Notes under the pieces: generated by a model
What the model saw: only the letters and a program-made list of their open reading frames with translations
Database searches by the model: none
What the model was told of the DNA's origin: nothing
NCBI GenBank assembly: GCA_031216445.1
Contig: CM062204.1
Location: 15,249,001-15,313,000 of the forward strand
From: Lateolabrax maculatus
Taxonomy: Eukaryota; Chordata; Actinopteri; Acropomatiformes; Lateolabracidae
Reading direction: 5' to 3'
Length of the DNA: 64,000 nt
Shown here: piece after piece, positions 21,994 through 35,227 of the stretch
How positions within the stretch are numbered: position 1 is the stretch's first letter
Layout of the letters: each line of letters begins with the position of its first letter
Program-made: the position numbers and the translations under genes

Positions 21994-24900
21994 ACTAGTT
22001 TCTCTGATGCCTCACGTACGTCTAAAAAGTACAGAACCAGTTAGCCGTCATCCTTGGATGACAACTACCGCAAATCAAACGCGTATCGCACTCGTAATTT
22101 TGTATTTTGTCACAAAATACACAACTACATATTTGACATTACATTTTAAATAAAATAAGATTTAAATAATATATTTTGTATCAAAATGAGTGCTTCCTGA
22201 GATGCTAGGTGTGAAGATGAAAGTGGTAATTCTGCTGTAATGCTCGGGAGGGTGCGAAAACACAGAGGCACGAACGAGCAAAGAGGGGAGTGAGCGAAAA
22301 GGAGAGAAACGTGGCACACGTTTCTTTGCACCGTTCCTCCCTGAAACTGATGTTAAGACACCTTGCTAATGAGGGAGAAGAAAAACTATTTAACATTGTT
22401 TACACCAGTTGTTTGTTCTCAACTGATCAATGTGCTTCGCTGTAGTTCATATAGAAGTGACTTCATCTGAAGAGATGCTGTTGGTCAAAGGTTTCAACAC
22501 AGTAAGACTACATCCATTCTATATGCTAAGAAAACAGTAAAGGTAAAGATTAACTGTGGATTCCATACATTAACTTTAGTTTTATAAAGTCATTGGTTTT
22601 GACCATTGTGTTTCACATTACATGGTCAGAGAAGTGGAAGCAACAATAACATTTTGATAATGTTATTTCAATTCAAAAGACAATGTTTGTCACTAATTTC
22701 CCTAATATTATCATGGTTGATCAAAGTTGAACTGGATGCTGGTAGACAAGACAAACGTACAAATCCCAATAGAGAGATAACAGCTCTAAAATATCCCTGT
22801 AATATGCTTACAGTTACAATGATTAATAATAATTTTCTGGACAATGAGTTTTACACATTCTCATCTAATGGGATTCATCTAATTACACTGTTTTCTGGTT
22901 GTTGTCTTGCCTCTGGGTTCTCTGACTGCTGAGTTCTCTCGCTCTATCTTGCCTCCAGGAGCCCTGTAAATCTTAAGATCACAGAACCTGAGGAACATAT
23001 TAATGGCTGCTGAAATGAGCATCTCTTTAGGCAACCGCTCAACTTTCTCCCACTCAGAAACTTTCCTGGAGCATTACATGAGACCCACCGAAGTACTTAT
23101 TCACTGTTGCCTACTCTTTCGCTTCATGAGGGGTCCTCCCACAAGTGCCTACATCCTGTGGCTGATAGTAAGTGGAGCAGAGAGGGGAGTTCTTCCCATT
23201 TGAACTGCTTCGAAGACCATCTAACTTAATTGCCTTCAGGGCTTTTGTGGGGTTTTATACTGTACATGAAGCCTCCAACAGGTTGGCTGTTCTCCAAAAA
23301 TATTCACTAGTATCATACATACAGGAGTTTTCAGAGCTTCATCTGTCTAGAGTGATACCTGCTGTAACGATGTACCTTCTGATGTTCAGCTTAATGTTTC
23401 CTGAGCTTGTCTGGTTAACTGCTTGTAAATTAAATGGTTGTTTGGCCCCACGCTGACATGTCTTCTCATCCCACTTTTACAAGGAACAGTCATCATTCTC
23501 CATGCGGGCATAATGTTGCTTTGCGGCACTCAACAGAAATAAAACGCAAGTCTCAAGAAAGTTATATTTTTTGGGATGATTAGATTTTCCTTAAAGTAAA
23601 AATAAATAATATCATCAAGCACCATATGTACTAGACTGTTATATTAGTTTTAAGATGACTGTATGGTGTTAAATTCCAACTACCTTTATGCAGTAAAAGA
23701 AACATCATATAAACTTGATTAGTGTGAAAAGTGGAGTGTTTTATCATTAAAATGAAGACAAAATATAATCTCTGAAGATATATAAAAAATGCCTGTTTAG
23801 CCTCAAGCCTCAAAGGGGGTGGGCCATTGTGTGTGGGTACAGCACCACAATATATTCAGATTTTCTCTGGTACATAGCTTGCATGCCAAGACAGACAACA
23901 TATAGGTGTTTTTACTTATTTTTCCTGATTAGATCCTCACAGGACTGTGACAGAGTGTACAGCTCATGATTAGCTTACATTTCTCTCACCCTCCTGTTTT
24001 ATTTCTTCTCTTGCACCTCTTACGGAGGGACCACTTAAACTTTAAATATTCTTAATGGTGCATTTTGGTGACATCCAGCTCCACCTGAGCAGAAGCCCAA
24101 TTAGCCAGAGTAAGTAAAAACACTGTGTTTTCATACAGTTGTTGCACAGGCATCTGTGGTGAAGCCTGACCAGAGTGGCTAGGAAGGTGGTAGGAGGCAG
24201 ACGCGAAAACATGGTCCAGGTTTCAAAAGGTGATTTATTTACAAAATAAGAGTGGCACCATGCTACATGTGTACCCAAAAAAAGTATATATATACAAAAG
24301 ACAACTAAACAGCTAAACTTAACTGAATAAACTGTAACTCGTAATAACAGAACTTAGATTACCATGACATCAAATGTACACTGCTACACCCTGATGTCTG
24401 CCCTGTAACAGACAAAAGCATCTGCTTATATAGTCCTTTTCATCAGCAGCAGTCAGTACCATGAAGGTCGGTAGGTAAACCCACTGCCTCTCCTAAACAC
24501 AGGTAAGTGATAATTCTCCATTATCACTACTTCTTCAAACACAAAATCGTCATTCATAATTCATTCATATTCATAATTTACCCTATACCTACATCTCCAA
24601 CCGTACATACTAGTTTACCAATCAACAAATGTGTTCACTCACTTGATCCACTACCACCCACACATGGTTTAACCCGGTGACATCACTGATGAGGTCATCC
24701 AGTGTTTAAATACTGGAGTTTGTTGGGCACCTCCTCCTTTTGTTTTTCCAGAGAACACATGGTGGATATGGTAAGTAACAAACCAAGAGAATAATTAACT
24801 AATGAAATGCAAATAAACAAGAAGCACGGTTAAATTTGTAGGAATGGCAATGAACTATGGGACAAATGGTGTGTTCTCATCCACTTTGTCACAGCATCCA

Positions 24901-27900
24901 ATAGACCATTTTTACAGCAGACATTTAACTCATCATTGCAAAAGACATACAGGTGTAATTAATTACGCTGATGCTTTGATTCTATTCAGTGTCCCAGTAA
25001 GATATGTACAGTAATGGTGCGTTCCATTTGAACTGGGAAGTCTGAATTTCCCAGTCGGAAATTTCAGCTGGAACGCCCCTTGAAGTCCCTCACCAACCCC
25101 CACCTCAAAATCTAAGATGGCTGCTCTGTGCATCAACAGTAGTGAAAGCTGTAGTATACTGTTTATTAGCACTTCTGTCTTGATTGGGTTTCATTAAATC
25201 AGTTGTACACACAGCACTGTCCAGCTTCTATCTGTGGCACGTTGCTATGGTGTTTGTATGCGCAAAATACTGCGTAATGTGTTATCAACTGGTGTTGCTC
25301 ACAATGGCTAACCTGGCTAGAACTGTTTATTAGACTGGTCAACTCGGGTGTGTCGTCATTCCCAGCCCCGATTTCCGAGGTAAACAGAACAGTCTACCAG
25401 CATGCACCTTAATAAACCTTTTTTACCTTAGATTTTGTCATAGCAAGACAAGCCTTGTTGGGCAAGTTAGTTCAAAATGTAGGCTAATATTACATATTAC
25501 TAGTTACTTTCATAAATAAGTTGATTTATGATATCACTGTCTGTGAAGAGTAATGTGTTGCTGATTACACTACTTTTGCGTGAGTTGAGTTCCAGTCTGT
25601 TGGCCCCTGTTGACCTCCGGGAAGCTCATGCCTCGGCCTTGCTCTTTCCATTTCTCGGGCCTCTCGTTGGACTGTCCACATCCGTCGCCCTCCACTGGAG
25701 GTGCACACATTACAGGGCACCAACCTTGATCTGAAAATCGATAGCCAATTAAGTTATTTCGTCTGGATCTGAAAGTTGCCATGGAGTCCTTGACTGGTGT
25801 ACAGTGACTATAATATTTCATACACACAAATGTACTTCATATTCCTTATAAATGTACTATTTACATTATGTTTATTCAACTAATAGTTACGTACACACAA
25901 CTATTAAACATACATATAAGCAGCTAAATGAATGAACATACAAATAATCAATACTAGCTGGACATATGAATGAATGAATAAACACAAAGAATACAGCTAT
26001 GAATAAACATAACATTCTTGGTCAACATAAATGTATTCCCTTATTTTTAAATGTATTCAGTCTTTATTATTTTATAAAATGGTGATTGTTTGACACAACT
26101 ACAGGAAGTTATGTCTACAAATTAAGTTTCTCTGTGTTGGACTCTTTGTTGTGGTGGGTTCTGGTGTAGGAATCAGACGTGCTCTGCCTGCCCAATCTGG
26201 TCTTGGTCCTGCGCAGGGACACTGGAAGTCAGAGTGGGGGTGCTGAGAGAAAGTCAATCTATATTATGGCTTTTTGCATAGTCATGGTCTTTTGCATTAA
26301 TTTGAATGGCCAGAATCATTTATATTTAACAGTAATTAACATTTTACAGTAATACTATAACATTTTCATTACAACAGACAGCAAATTTGAACACTAACAT
26401 ACTGTCGAAGCAGCCAATAGTTATTTCCTACACAGGCAGGAAAAAGGAACTATTGCATGAGACAAGCGTATACTTGGATCTACTAATGTTCATTTACCCC
26501 GCGGAGGTTCATAGACAGCTGAGGGAGAAAGAGGGAGAGAGCAGATGTGGTGCCAGACTACAACAACGCGGTTCAACACAAGTGACAGATATGGGAACTG
26601 CTGACACAGGTGACCAGCTGACCCTCAATGCCCTGTCTTTCACTAAACGCAAAATATCCTGGTATAAAAAATATTTTAATGATAGGACTATATTCTTTTA
26701 AGACAATTGCTATATACACCAGGTCGTCAGTAGCCGAGGATGGATGGATAGATATCTTTTTTCTCTCTCTCACAATAGCAGTAACATAAACAGCAACCTG
26801 CATACCGCAGGGCAAAGTCTGAGTTAATCTCTATTCTCATACAATAAATATTAACAGATTCTATTTTGAGGCTGTATTGCATTTATCATATTTCATATTA
26901 TTATATTGAGAACTAGGATAGTTTACAAAATGAAAAAACAAAAAATAAGGTAACCTAGTCTTTGATAGTCGTCAGACTTGAACACATTTACCCACCACTT
27001 GACTATTGTCCCTCCCTAGAAAAAGCATCCTGAGTCCGTGACATAGAAATTAGTCCACAGATTGACACACAGCTGAGAAGGTCTGGGAAAGTCTCATCTT
27101 TTAAGTTACGTTACAATCAGTTCACACATTGGCAATAGAAAACGATTAAAACTTAAAAGTTATATGTAGAACCTTTAAACTTCATACATTGATGTCTCAA
27201 GTAGTTAGTTCGTAAAATCTTAAACTTTTGTCACACATAAATATTACATGTAATTTTACAAGATTTCACGAGCATTTTACAACATTTTATCCAATCAATT
27301 TAACATTTAGCATCTACCTCTTTATAATCACTATAAAAAACAATATTTAGGTAAGCATACTTCACACTACACACTATTAAATTGTTTGTCTGAACAGTCC
27401 AATATTATGCTAGAGAAAAATTGAATTAATTAAATTTGCAAATAATATTTTTAATAAAAGCTTATTCTCACAAGTATATTACTTCCTATACTGTCTTTGT
27501 CCCATATAAGTGCAATGAAATTACAATTTTAGTGCTGTTGGCAATCTGACACTATTAAACTAGTCAAGGATTTAATGGCAGCTGTACCAGTTCTCAAAAG
27601 AGAATATTTATTGTATAAACACTACTGAATTTCAGCTTTTAAGTGTATAATTTCTAGTGTGTATGTTGGGGCTATACTGCCTTTACAGGAATGACAGTAC
27701 AAACAAACTGGGGTAAAGAATACTTTTATAAAAAGCTTCTAAGGTTGTAAATATTAAGACAAAATACTTAACTGTCCCCAAAAAAATGTTTTTATTGAAC
27801 AGCTTAAGGCTGTACATCTGTTTGACATGATTGATTAGTCTTGGTACCCAGCTTTGAAAAAAATATTTCTATGTACAGATAATGATTGGACAGTTCTGGG

Positions 27901-28387
27901 TCACTGGAATAGCATACAATGTGAATTGATAAATGAGTGTGAATTGTAAACCTTAATACAGATGTGATGTTCCCACTTCAGTGTTGTCATGCTCCATTGT
28001 TTCGGTTTCCTTATTTTCCCTTTTCTTTGACAGTTTTACTTAAACCAAACCCCTTTCTACATGTGTCAAGTGTTGCTCTGGTTTCTGACAATCCTCAGGG
28101 TGTGATTTTGGAACATTCACACAATCTACCTCTGTACTGTAGATCCAGTAGCACGAAGCACACGCACTGGCGGGCCCGGTAGCTGATTCAAACTGTAAGA
28201 TTTGTAAAAGGTAGGCTGTATTCGTGACGGCTCTTTTGCTTGCCGTCAACGATGCTCCAGTTTGAAATTCCCCGTTTGCTTCATCACAGTCAAGGTTGGT
28301 TTCTTTGAACCATGACTGTTAAGGTCGGTCCCCTAACCTTAACCACGACCTAACTGTAACCATAGCAATGAAGGTCCCCTTTGTTCA
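20617..28387. other. Non-coding interval without a supported gene
   Basis: This is AT-rich sequence with CA at 20892-20914 and GT at 21962-21990. It includes a possible inverted-repeat element at 25017-25414 and long AT-rich stretches from 25830 to 27960. The longest open frames (about 80-120 codons) show no family features, start in random context and are probably chance. Confidence 0.5.
25017..25414. mobile_element. Possible non-autonomous DNA transposon
   Basis: The left side reads GGTGCGTTCCATTTGAACTG. The reverse complement of the right side begins GGTGCATGCTGG, so only about seven terminal bases match. Internally the left part folds on itself (GCGTTCCA pairs with TGGAACGC). Wording such as TTTCCCAGTCGGAAATTTC resembles fish element ends I have seen. 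The target duplication is unclear, so the boundaries are approximate. Confidence 0.35.
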
Positions 28388-28612
28388 CCTTAAAGTCTGT
28401 GTAAAGCAAATTCAGAGATTTGTTTCTAAACACATTATACATGTTAGAAAATGATTGCTAAAAACACATGAAAAGACTGTGAAATATGTAGTAGCTACTG
28501 AATTGTGGAGTTAGACCCAAAACACTGTTTTTCACCATTTTCAGGATTTATAGGGCGGGGGCTGAAATATTGGTTTGATGACACACAGGCGCCACCATGG
28601 CATGACTCCTCC
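28388..28612. repeat. Probable teleost interspersed repeat
   Basis: The stretch from AAAGTCTGTGTAAAGCAAAT through GGATTTATAGGGCGGGGGCT to GATGACACACAGGCGCC resembles a repeat I recall from several fish genomes. It has no coding sequence. It lies directly before a G-rich stretch (28653-28740) and the miniature element at 28870. Family assignment was not possible. Confidence 0.4.
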
Positions 28613-28869
28613 CCTAACACTATAAGAACTTGAGCACCTGTACGTCAGTTCCAACGGGGGTGGGGGAAGCTCGCGGTCCACCAGGACTAACAAGGGGGTT
28701 AACAAGGGTTGAAAACTGATTCGCAGTCGGGGGGGGGACTGCGGACCGAGCCCCTCAACCAGGAGCTTGCCCTCGCAGGCCCACGCTGCCGGACACGGAC
28801 AAACCCTGCAGCAGCTATCAACGTGACTACATTAGTGCTAATGTTACTGCTAGAAGGCCTGCTATCTAG

Positions 28870-29281
28870 TAGCCTGGCATCGCCAGACTAATTCGCAGAT
28901 GCGTATTAGTCTGGAACCTCTCAGTTCATTTTTGATTTCCAAGGGGTGTTATCGACGGGCGGAGATAACCAATGAGAGTGGCGAAACGCCGTCCTGTCAG
29001 GCGGTACGTCCTGCTGGAAGTTTGGCAAACACATATTTCTTATCAACATAAAGTTTAAGTGCAGTTGTTTGTACTTTTAGAAAAAAAATTACCATTCAGT
29101 CTGTTTAACGGCGCTAGTCTCTGTCAGTCATCGTATTAAACCCACCTCCTACTAGATGAACACTTGTGATTGGTCATCCCGTGAAATCGGCAGAAAAGTC
29201 AGTTTGAACGGGAGAGGGGCCAGACGTATCAGCCAGAGCAAATGAAACATGAGCTCGCAGATTTGTCTGGTTCCCAGGCTA
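28870..29281. mobile_element. Miniature inverted-repeat transposon with 9-bp target duplication (412 bp)
   Basis: The left end begins TAGCCTGGCATCGCCAGAC. The reverse complement of the right end begins TAGCCTGGGAACCAGACAAA. The inverted ends match over TAGCCTGG, CCAGAC and a following TCTGCGA/TCGCAGA-like stretch. Identical direct repeats GCTATCTAG flank the element at 28861-28869 and 29282-29290. No transposase is present. Nine-base duplications are typical of Mutator-like elements. If the terminal G belongs to the element, an 8-bp duplication (hAT) is possible, so the superfamily is open. The intact duplication suggests a fairly young insertion. Confidence 0.82.
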
Positions 29282-29290
29282 GCTATCTAG

Positions 29291-32200
29291 AAGAGCTGCT
29301 CAAAATCAGACATGTCCCTCAAGAAGAGTCTCCAGACACCGCAATGTTTTTGTCATTTAATTTGGAGGACTTGTTCTGTTTTATAGTATTGCAAAACCAC
29401 TTAGGGAGGAGGTTGGGGTGGATAGCTGGCTGGCCACACAAACTTATTTGACCTTGATAAGAGAGACCTAGTCAGCTGTGATTTCTTTTAGGCATGATCA
29501 TTATCTTTACCTAACCTTAACAAAGTACTTTAAGTTGCCTAAACTCAATTTAATATTAACCTAGAGGTGGCAAACTTATGAATCTTTATTGCAACCATCA
29601 TACGGGTTCTTTTGTCAGGAACAGACAACCTGTTTCGTTGTTTAGGTTTGAGGACTGTATTTTTTTTTTTTTTTTTTTTACTAGAGATGTTCGATATTGG
29701 CTTTTCACTCACCAACAGGGATATGCTTGTTTATCATTTGACAGTAAATAATACAATAGAATAGCAACAAAATTACAGAGGCACAGTAAAGGACAGATTT
29801 ATGTGTCATTCCACTAATTGTTAGTTTCTGTAACAAACATAGCTTAGTGTTGTTGCAAATATTGTCTGGTGTCACAGCTCTGTTCAAAGTGCCTTTCTTG
29901 CCTAATCTGAAAGCCATGCCTACAAACTGGGCAAGCCAAAACATTTTCTTAAGTGGGATGTCTTTTTTTTAGTGACATAGATCATTAATCCAGATCATCA
30001 GTAGTGTTTTTGTGTCGCAGGCAAAACAGGTCAGCCTTTTTTCTTTCCCCTCCTACATGGCTATGATTCGCTGGCTGTTAAACCAATCACAATCTTCTGT
30101 TTGTAGCATTTAATCAAGCTCCTTTCTCAGATAGTAAATGGAGTAAGTTTGAGCAATCAGTGTGTGTTTTTTTTGTTTGTTTTTTTTTACTACCAACCTG
30201 GCCATGTCTAAGATGATGATGAAGCAGTTTATATTCCATACAAAAAACTATACAGACAATAATCTATAATTCAACTATAATTTAGTTCTGTATAATGTTT
30301 TTATGATGTGTGGGTTTTCAACAATGTTGTACTTGTTGTATTCATTATTATTTTTTCCTTGGAAACTGATCCATAAGTTTCCAACCAGCTTATTATTCCA
30401 AGAGGTTTGAAACATTTCTGGTCCGGCAGTAAGGACAGAGGGAGGATTAACACTATTTTAATCAATTTCATTATTTCAATAACCCCTGTTGCACTGATTA
30501 ATTGCACTCCTTAAATTGTGATCATTCATTCTCGTGCTTATAGGGGTATTAATCTCAAGAGACTAAGCCCCTTCATTTGTTATTAGCTTGTGCTTTTCCA
30601 CCTTCTCTTCTGCCTCAAATAGACTGAAAAACCATCCTCTATCACTGTGATCAGTGGGCCCTAAAAAGATAGTTATCTTATTCGAAGTCTTAAAGGTTTT
30701 GTTCATCCATTAAACCAAACAAGTTAGTGCTTAGTAAATGTTAGTGAATGGTGTGTTGCTCATCTAAAGTTTTGTTTCCCAAAGTCCATCCACCTGTTCA
30801 CAAATGTCAAGTATGCAAATATGTCACTATATTCTATGGTTAAGTTAATTTCTGGAAAGTTAGGAGAAACAATGTTTGTTTAGTTCTCCCTTTGTAGACC
30901 AGGGCCACTAAAGCAAAGAGTCATGGGTCATTGTTTTTGCAAATCCTTTTTGGACAATTTACACTTACATTTTCATAGAGATGTGACAAAGGTGTGTTTG
31001 CTTAATCACATTAATAGTTGTATTTTGATGGACATTGACAGACATTTTTGTTAAAATTGAGTGCACATATAGTTCTGCAGGATATAACAGTTTTGCCTAA
31101 CATGACGTGTTGGAGTGTATCTTCTTTTAAAAGGTTTTAATATAATCCTAAATGTATACCCAATGTTCACAGGTTTTATAGGTACTCTGGACCTGCGTCA
31201 GAGTCACCAATCACTTGTTTACTTAACTGCTCCTGAGATGGCTTTACAACAATGTATAACACACTCATAAAGTTATTTTTGAGTATGATTGTTTTGACCA
31301 CGGAAAACAGCACTGGGCTACCCCACGATTGAACTTGCCACATAACATTATTTTTGCTTGTGTGATATCAGAATGAACTGTCAACTCGTTACACTCCATT
31401 TCCATCTCCAGTCTGACATTGCCTCCACTCTAACCGATATCCATGGGGGGGGACGGGGGGGATTCAATTTTCCTTAACCAATCAATAGAGATCAATGTAT
31501 CTGCCTGAATCTAACGTCAGCTTGGGTCCCCACCATTATCACGCCAGCGTATGCCAGTGGTGCAGCGAGTGGGCGAAAGCTGCACACCATTTAACAGTTA
31601 TCGTACCAGCAGATACGTCGGATGCGGCCATATATTTCAGGTATAAGAGCATCGTTTACGTGACTACAACCACATGGCCCATACAAGCACAAACAAGTCA
31701 AGAGAGACTGGGAAGACACTGGCTTATCAAGACCACTGATTGGTAGATTATACTCCATTTAAACAAGTTGAAAAGGAGCAGCCCCCTTGAAAATGCTTGA
31801 CAATGGGGTTAGTCCTCCATGGCTCAGACCAGAAGTACTAAAATAGATGAAGTGGGTGGATTAAAAGGCCTGAACCCAAGCAAGTTCAGAATGATTTCAC
31901 CGGCAATAGTGGTGAAGACAAAAACTCCCTTGAGCCAATGCTACGACATCGTCAAACTACGTCTTTTGTTATTGTTTTGTTTGAAAGACCTCTAGTGGCA
32001 GAAATTACATACTGTGCGTTTAAAACACATCAGTGTTTTTTTTTTTTATTATTTAATTAAAAGTCTAAACTTTGTTATCAATAACAACGCCACAGAAAGC
32101 TTACATATAACACGATATTAAGGCTGCTGTAGAACAATTTAAATAATGAACACTTACTAATTTAGCAACTTGCAACTTTACTTCTGTGATCTTTTTTGAA

Positions 32201-32556
32201 TACAAGATTTGGTCACAAAACCTCTAGGACTTTGTTTTCATGGTCTGTTCTCACCTCAATATAAAGTATTTTGTTCCAATTCCAAATGTATGTTAGATAT
32301 TTAAAAAAATACTGCTTTCGATATTTCTTTATGTATTTTAAATTACAGATCAGATTACACATTTTGTGAAAATATCTTCAAAGATATCTTAATTTATCTG
32401 AATTTATATTAATATAAATGACAAAATCGCAAACAGATTTTTCACAAATATACCAAAAATAATTAAATAGATAATGAACATGCTGCCTGGTGACATCACC
32501 TTTGAAAGTCACGTTTTTTTCCATAGACCTCCGACCTAAATCCATAGACCTCCAGG
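29291..32556. other. Non-coding interval upstream of the receptor pair
   Basis: A T run lies at 29660-29679 and another near 30170. A repeat-like segment lies at about 31450-32022. The sequence is otherwise AT-rich. No open frame here shows recognisable protein features. Confidence 0.5.
31900..32022. repeat. Terminal part of a probable teleost DNA-element repeat
   Basis: The stretch AAAGACCTCTAGTGGCAGAA followed by ATTACATACTGTGCGTTT resembles the end of a repeat family I recall from fish genomes. The matching other end was not located, so only this portion is reported. Confidence 0.35.
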
Positions 32557-33325
32557 ATGAATAACACTACTCTTTGAAACACCTTCTTGCTGTCCTTCTG
32601 TGACAACCTCTTAGATATAACAGTGATATCCAACCTAGTCTGCCTGATTCTCCGACTTCCTGTCAATATCTATATCATGCAGCTGATCATATCAAGACAC
32701 TGGATCACAGAATTTTTTAACTCTTTATCTGCCTCTATGACATTTTAAGAAGTGTTGCGTACCTTTTTCCAAACACATATTTGATCAGAATGTTTTTCCA
32801 AGGATTCATAGCTACAGGTCGTCCAAGTCTTTTGGCATCGATTTGTTTGGAGCGCTATCTAGCAGTTGTTAAACCAGTGGTATATTTGAGGTTAAAGCCT
32901 CTGAAGTACAAACTGGCCTTGTGTGGAATAATCTGGTTGTTGACACTGGTTTCTTGCTCCAACAGATTCTTACTGACTTCGGTATTTCAGCACCTTACTT
33001 ACCTACTGCTACTCTTCTGGTCCTAAAACAGCCTGGTCCAGGTGAAGAGGTCAGGCAGAGAGAGGGGATGAGCAACATAAAACTAAAGGCCTTTAGGACA
33101 ATATTGATCATCACAGTATCAGTTATTGTCATGTATGTCCACTTGATGGTTATTATTTTAAAAGATTATTTGACACAGAAACTATTTATGAGCATTTTAA
33201 CTGTGAACTACACCTGCACTGTCTTTTCAGGATTTGTTCAGGCTTTGCTGTTCCTCCAAAGGTGTGGTAAACTACATCTAATCAAGTGGCCACAATGTGG
33301 GAGTTTGAGTGTCAAACCTGCATGA
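32557..33325 (+). pseudogene. Decayed rhodopsin-like receptor, tandem paralogue of the gene at 34391
   Basis: Pieces of a seven-helix receptor follow in order but in different frames. An ATG at 32557 (MNNTTL) is followed by TGA at codon 7. The same frame then carries SFCDNLLD and a first helix with LRLPVNIYIM, up to a TAA at 32746. Most of helix 3 is missing. A second frame (from about 32781) gives SICLERYLAVVKPV and a fourth helix. A one-base frame change near 33020 leads to a third frame with KQPGPGEE, KLKAFRTILIITVSV and a last helix ending LFLQRCGKL. Each piece lines up with the intact neighbour (LPANMLVL, CLERYLAVVHPV, RPGPGEG, KLKAFRIIVITTVSV, HRAGKL). At least two stops, one gap and two frame changes make it non-functional. 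Confidence 0.85.
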
Positions 33326-34390
33326 TGTTTGATGCGGCCTAAGTCATTGCATTGTCAAGATAACATATAATATTACTGCTAAACAATGATGTTATTCTTT
33401 ATGAATTATCACTAATTTCAACCTTTCCATAATGGATAACTCGACTAATATGTTTCAAGCAGACTTATACCATATTAGATTTACAGTATATCAGCTTGTA
33501 CATTTATGCAAAACTACAATCTCTGCGACAAACAAAATCCTGACTTTAGTTAAGGGACTTTTGTGTGTTTGCATATAATTTGCAAAAGGGTTTACATCAG
33601 CACTCAAGTTTCAAATAGCTGAGAAGCCCACTGGAACATATGAAGCATCTTTTCAGAAAACAGTGGAGTTATACTGGTACCAACGTAACATCATCTCGGT
33701 TTGTTCGTGTTTTGCAACCAAGTTACAACCAGGAATCCATATTTTGTTTTGGTAAGTAAAACACCGCAGTTTTATTGTTCATGATTTCATCCTACAACTT
33801 CATGATCATTTAGTAGTCAGCTTTGTCTTGTTGAGAATATAAGTTTTTGTATACCACATGTAGATTCAAACTCCAAATTGTGATTGGTTGATATACCAAT
33901 ATAGCTGACTGCACCCAACCAGTGGCTATCAAACAATCAAATCGGCATTTCCATCATTGGTCTCATTGTTTTCCATCTGGATGTTATGTCCCCACACCCT
34001 TTAATTCATTTATTATGTAATAATGAGCTAGCCAGGACATCCTATGTGTACAGCTTACGGACAACTACTATTCAGAGCTTTTCTCATGCTACACTGAAGG
34101 CAAGGCTGATCATGACTGTAAATGCACACGGATCAGAAGCATACCATGGTATGACAGCTGTAGTTCTGCACACAATACCTGCACTGTTTCACTGCAATTC
34201 AATGGCAATTCCATTTATTATTGCTTAAATCTAGTATGCTTGCTTACCAGAGATTTAAGCTATCTGATTATTTTTGTTTTGTTAGTCACTGAAGGAATTG
34301 ATTATTCAAAAGTCCAATAGCTCCCTGCCAGAAGGTAGAATATATTCTGTAAGTATGCTTTATCTTTTTATAGGGCTGCTACATGGCAAG

Positions 34391-35227
34391 ATGGATGGAA
34401 ACCACAGTCTTCTGGCTATTGTACCTCCTCTGTCCTACTGTGCAGATGTCCAGGCTCCATTCATACTCAATCTGATTTTTGGTCTCCCTGCCAACATGTT
34501 AGTTCTGTGGTTAATATTGGCAGGACCTGGAGATAAAGCTGCAGAAATATTTTCTCTTAGCCAGGCCATCTGTGAGGTTTCCATCAGTATGACAAATGTC
34601 CCATCATTAATAATAATAAATACTGGAATGTCTAATGTTGCGTCTTTTACCTACATTTGGTATGCTCTCAGATTTTCATGGGGATTCCTGTTTTCAGGGC
34701 GCCCACTGTTCATGAGCTGTGTATGTTTGGAGCGCTATTTGGCAGTTGTACATCCTGTGACATTCTTGAAGTACAAGGTCTTGAGACACAGACTAGCTGT
34801 ATGTATAATTTCTTGGCTGATAGTGCTGGTGTGTTGTATAATCCTTTTATGGGTGCCATATCCAGCCAGTGAATATGTATGTTTTGGAATGTCTTCCACC
34901 TGGTTTCTGGTGCAGCTGTTTTGTTGTGTTGAGACACTTGGCGCACTTATTCGTCCTGGACCAGGAGAAGGGAACCAGGAGAGCAATGGGATGATCAGTG
35001 CAAAACTGAAGGCTTTCAGAATAATTGTAATCACCACTGTATCTGTGGCTCTCACCTATATACCCTACATCATTTCAATTGTTTTGTTTGGTCATCTATC
35101 AGAAGAGGACAGTTCTAAACTGTTTTGCATTGCCGCCTACACTACTTTGGTTGCTGGATTCATCCCAGCCGGCCTCTACATTCATAGAGCTGGAAAACTG
35201 CAACATTGTTTTAAAGATACAGTATAA
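34391..35227 (+). CDS. Divergent rhodopsin-like G protein-coupled receptor
   Basis: This is a single-exon receptor of 278 residues with seven hydrophobic helices at about 21-44, 52-78, 87-112, 135-157, 167-187, 208-234 and 243-266. It should sit in the plasma membrane. Supporting marks are LPANMLVLW in helix 1, CLERYLAVVHPV (ERY at 114-116, in place of DRY) after helix 3, SW at 141-142 in helix 4, RPGPGEG in the third loop and TYIPY in helix 6. An Asn at position 4 (NHS) can be glycosylated. Oddities: Glu62 stands near the usual helix-2 Asp, there is no Cys at the top of helix 3, NPxxY is replaced by FIPAGLYIH, and the tail is very short. The start chosen has a good context (AAGATGG); an in-frame ATG at 34355 would add 12 residues. 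A CTTTTTATAG upstream may be a 5' untranslated-exon acceptor. The ligand is unknown. It probably belongs to a fish-expanded orphan family. Confidence 0.82.
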   Translation: MDGNHSLLAIVPPLSYCADVQAPFILNLIFGLPANMLVLWLILAGPGDKAAEIFSLSQAICEVSISMTNVPSLIIINTGMSNVASFTYIWYALRFSWGFLFSGRPLFMSCVCLERYLAVVHPVTFLKYKVLRHRLAVCIISWLIVLVCCIILLWVPYPASEYVCFGMSSTWFLVQLFCCVETLGALIRPGPGEGNQESNGMISAKLKAFRIIVITTVSVALTYIPYIISIVLFGHLSEEDSSKLFCIAAYTTLVAGFIPAGLYIHRAGKLQHCFKDTV

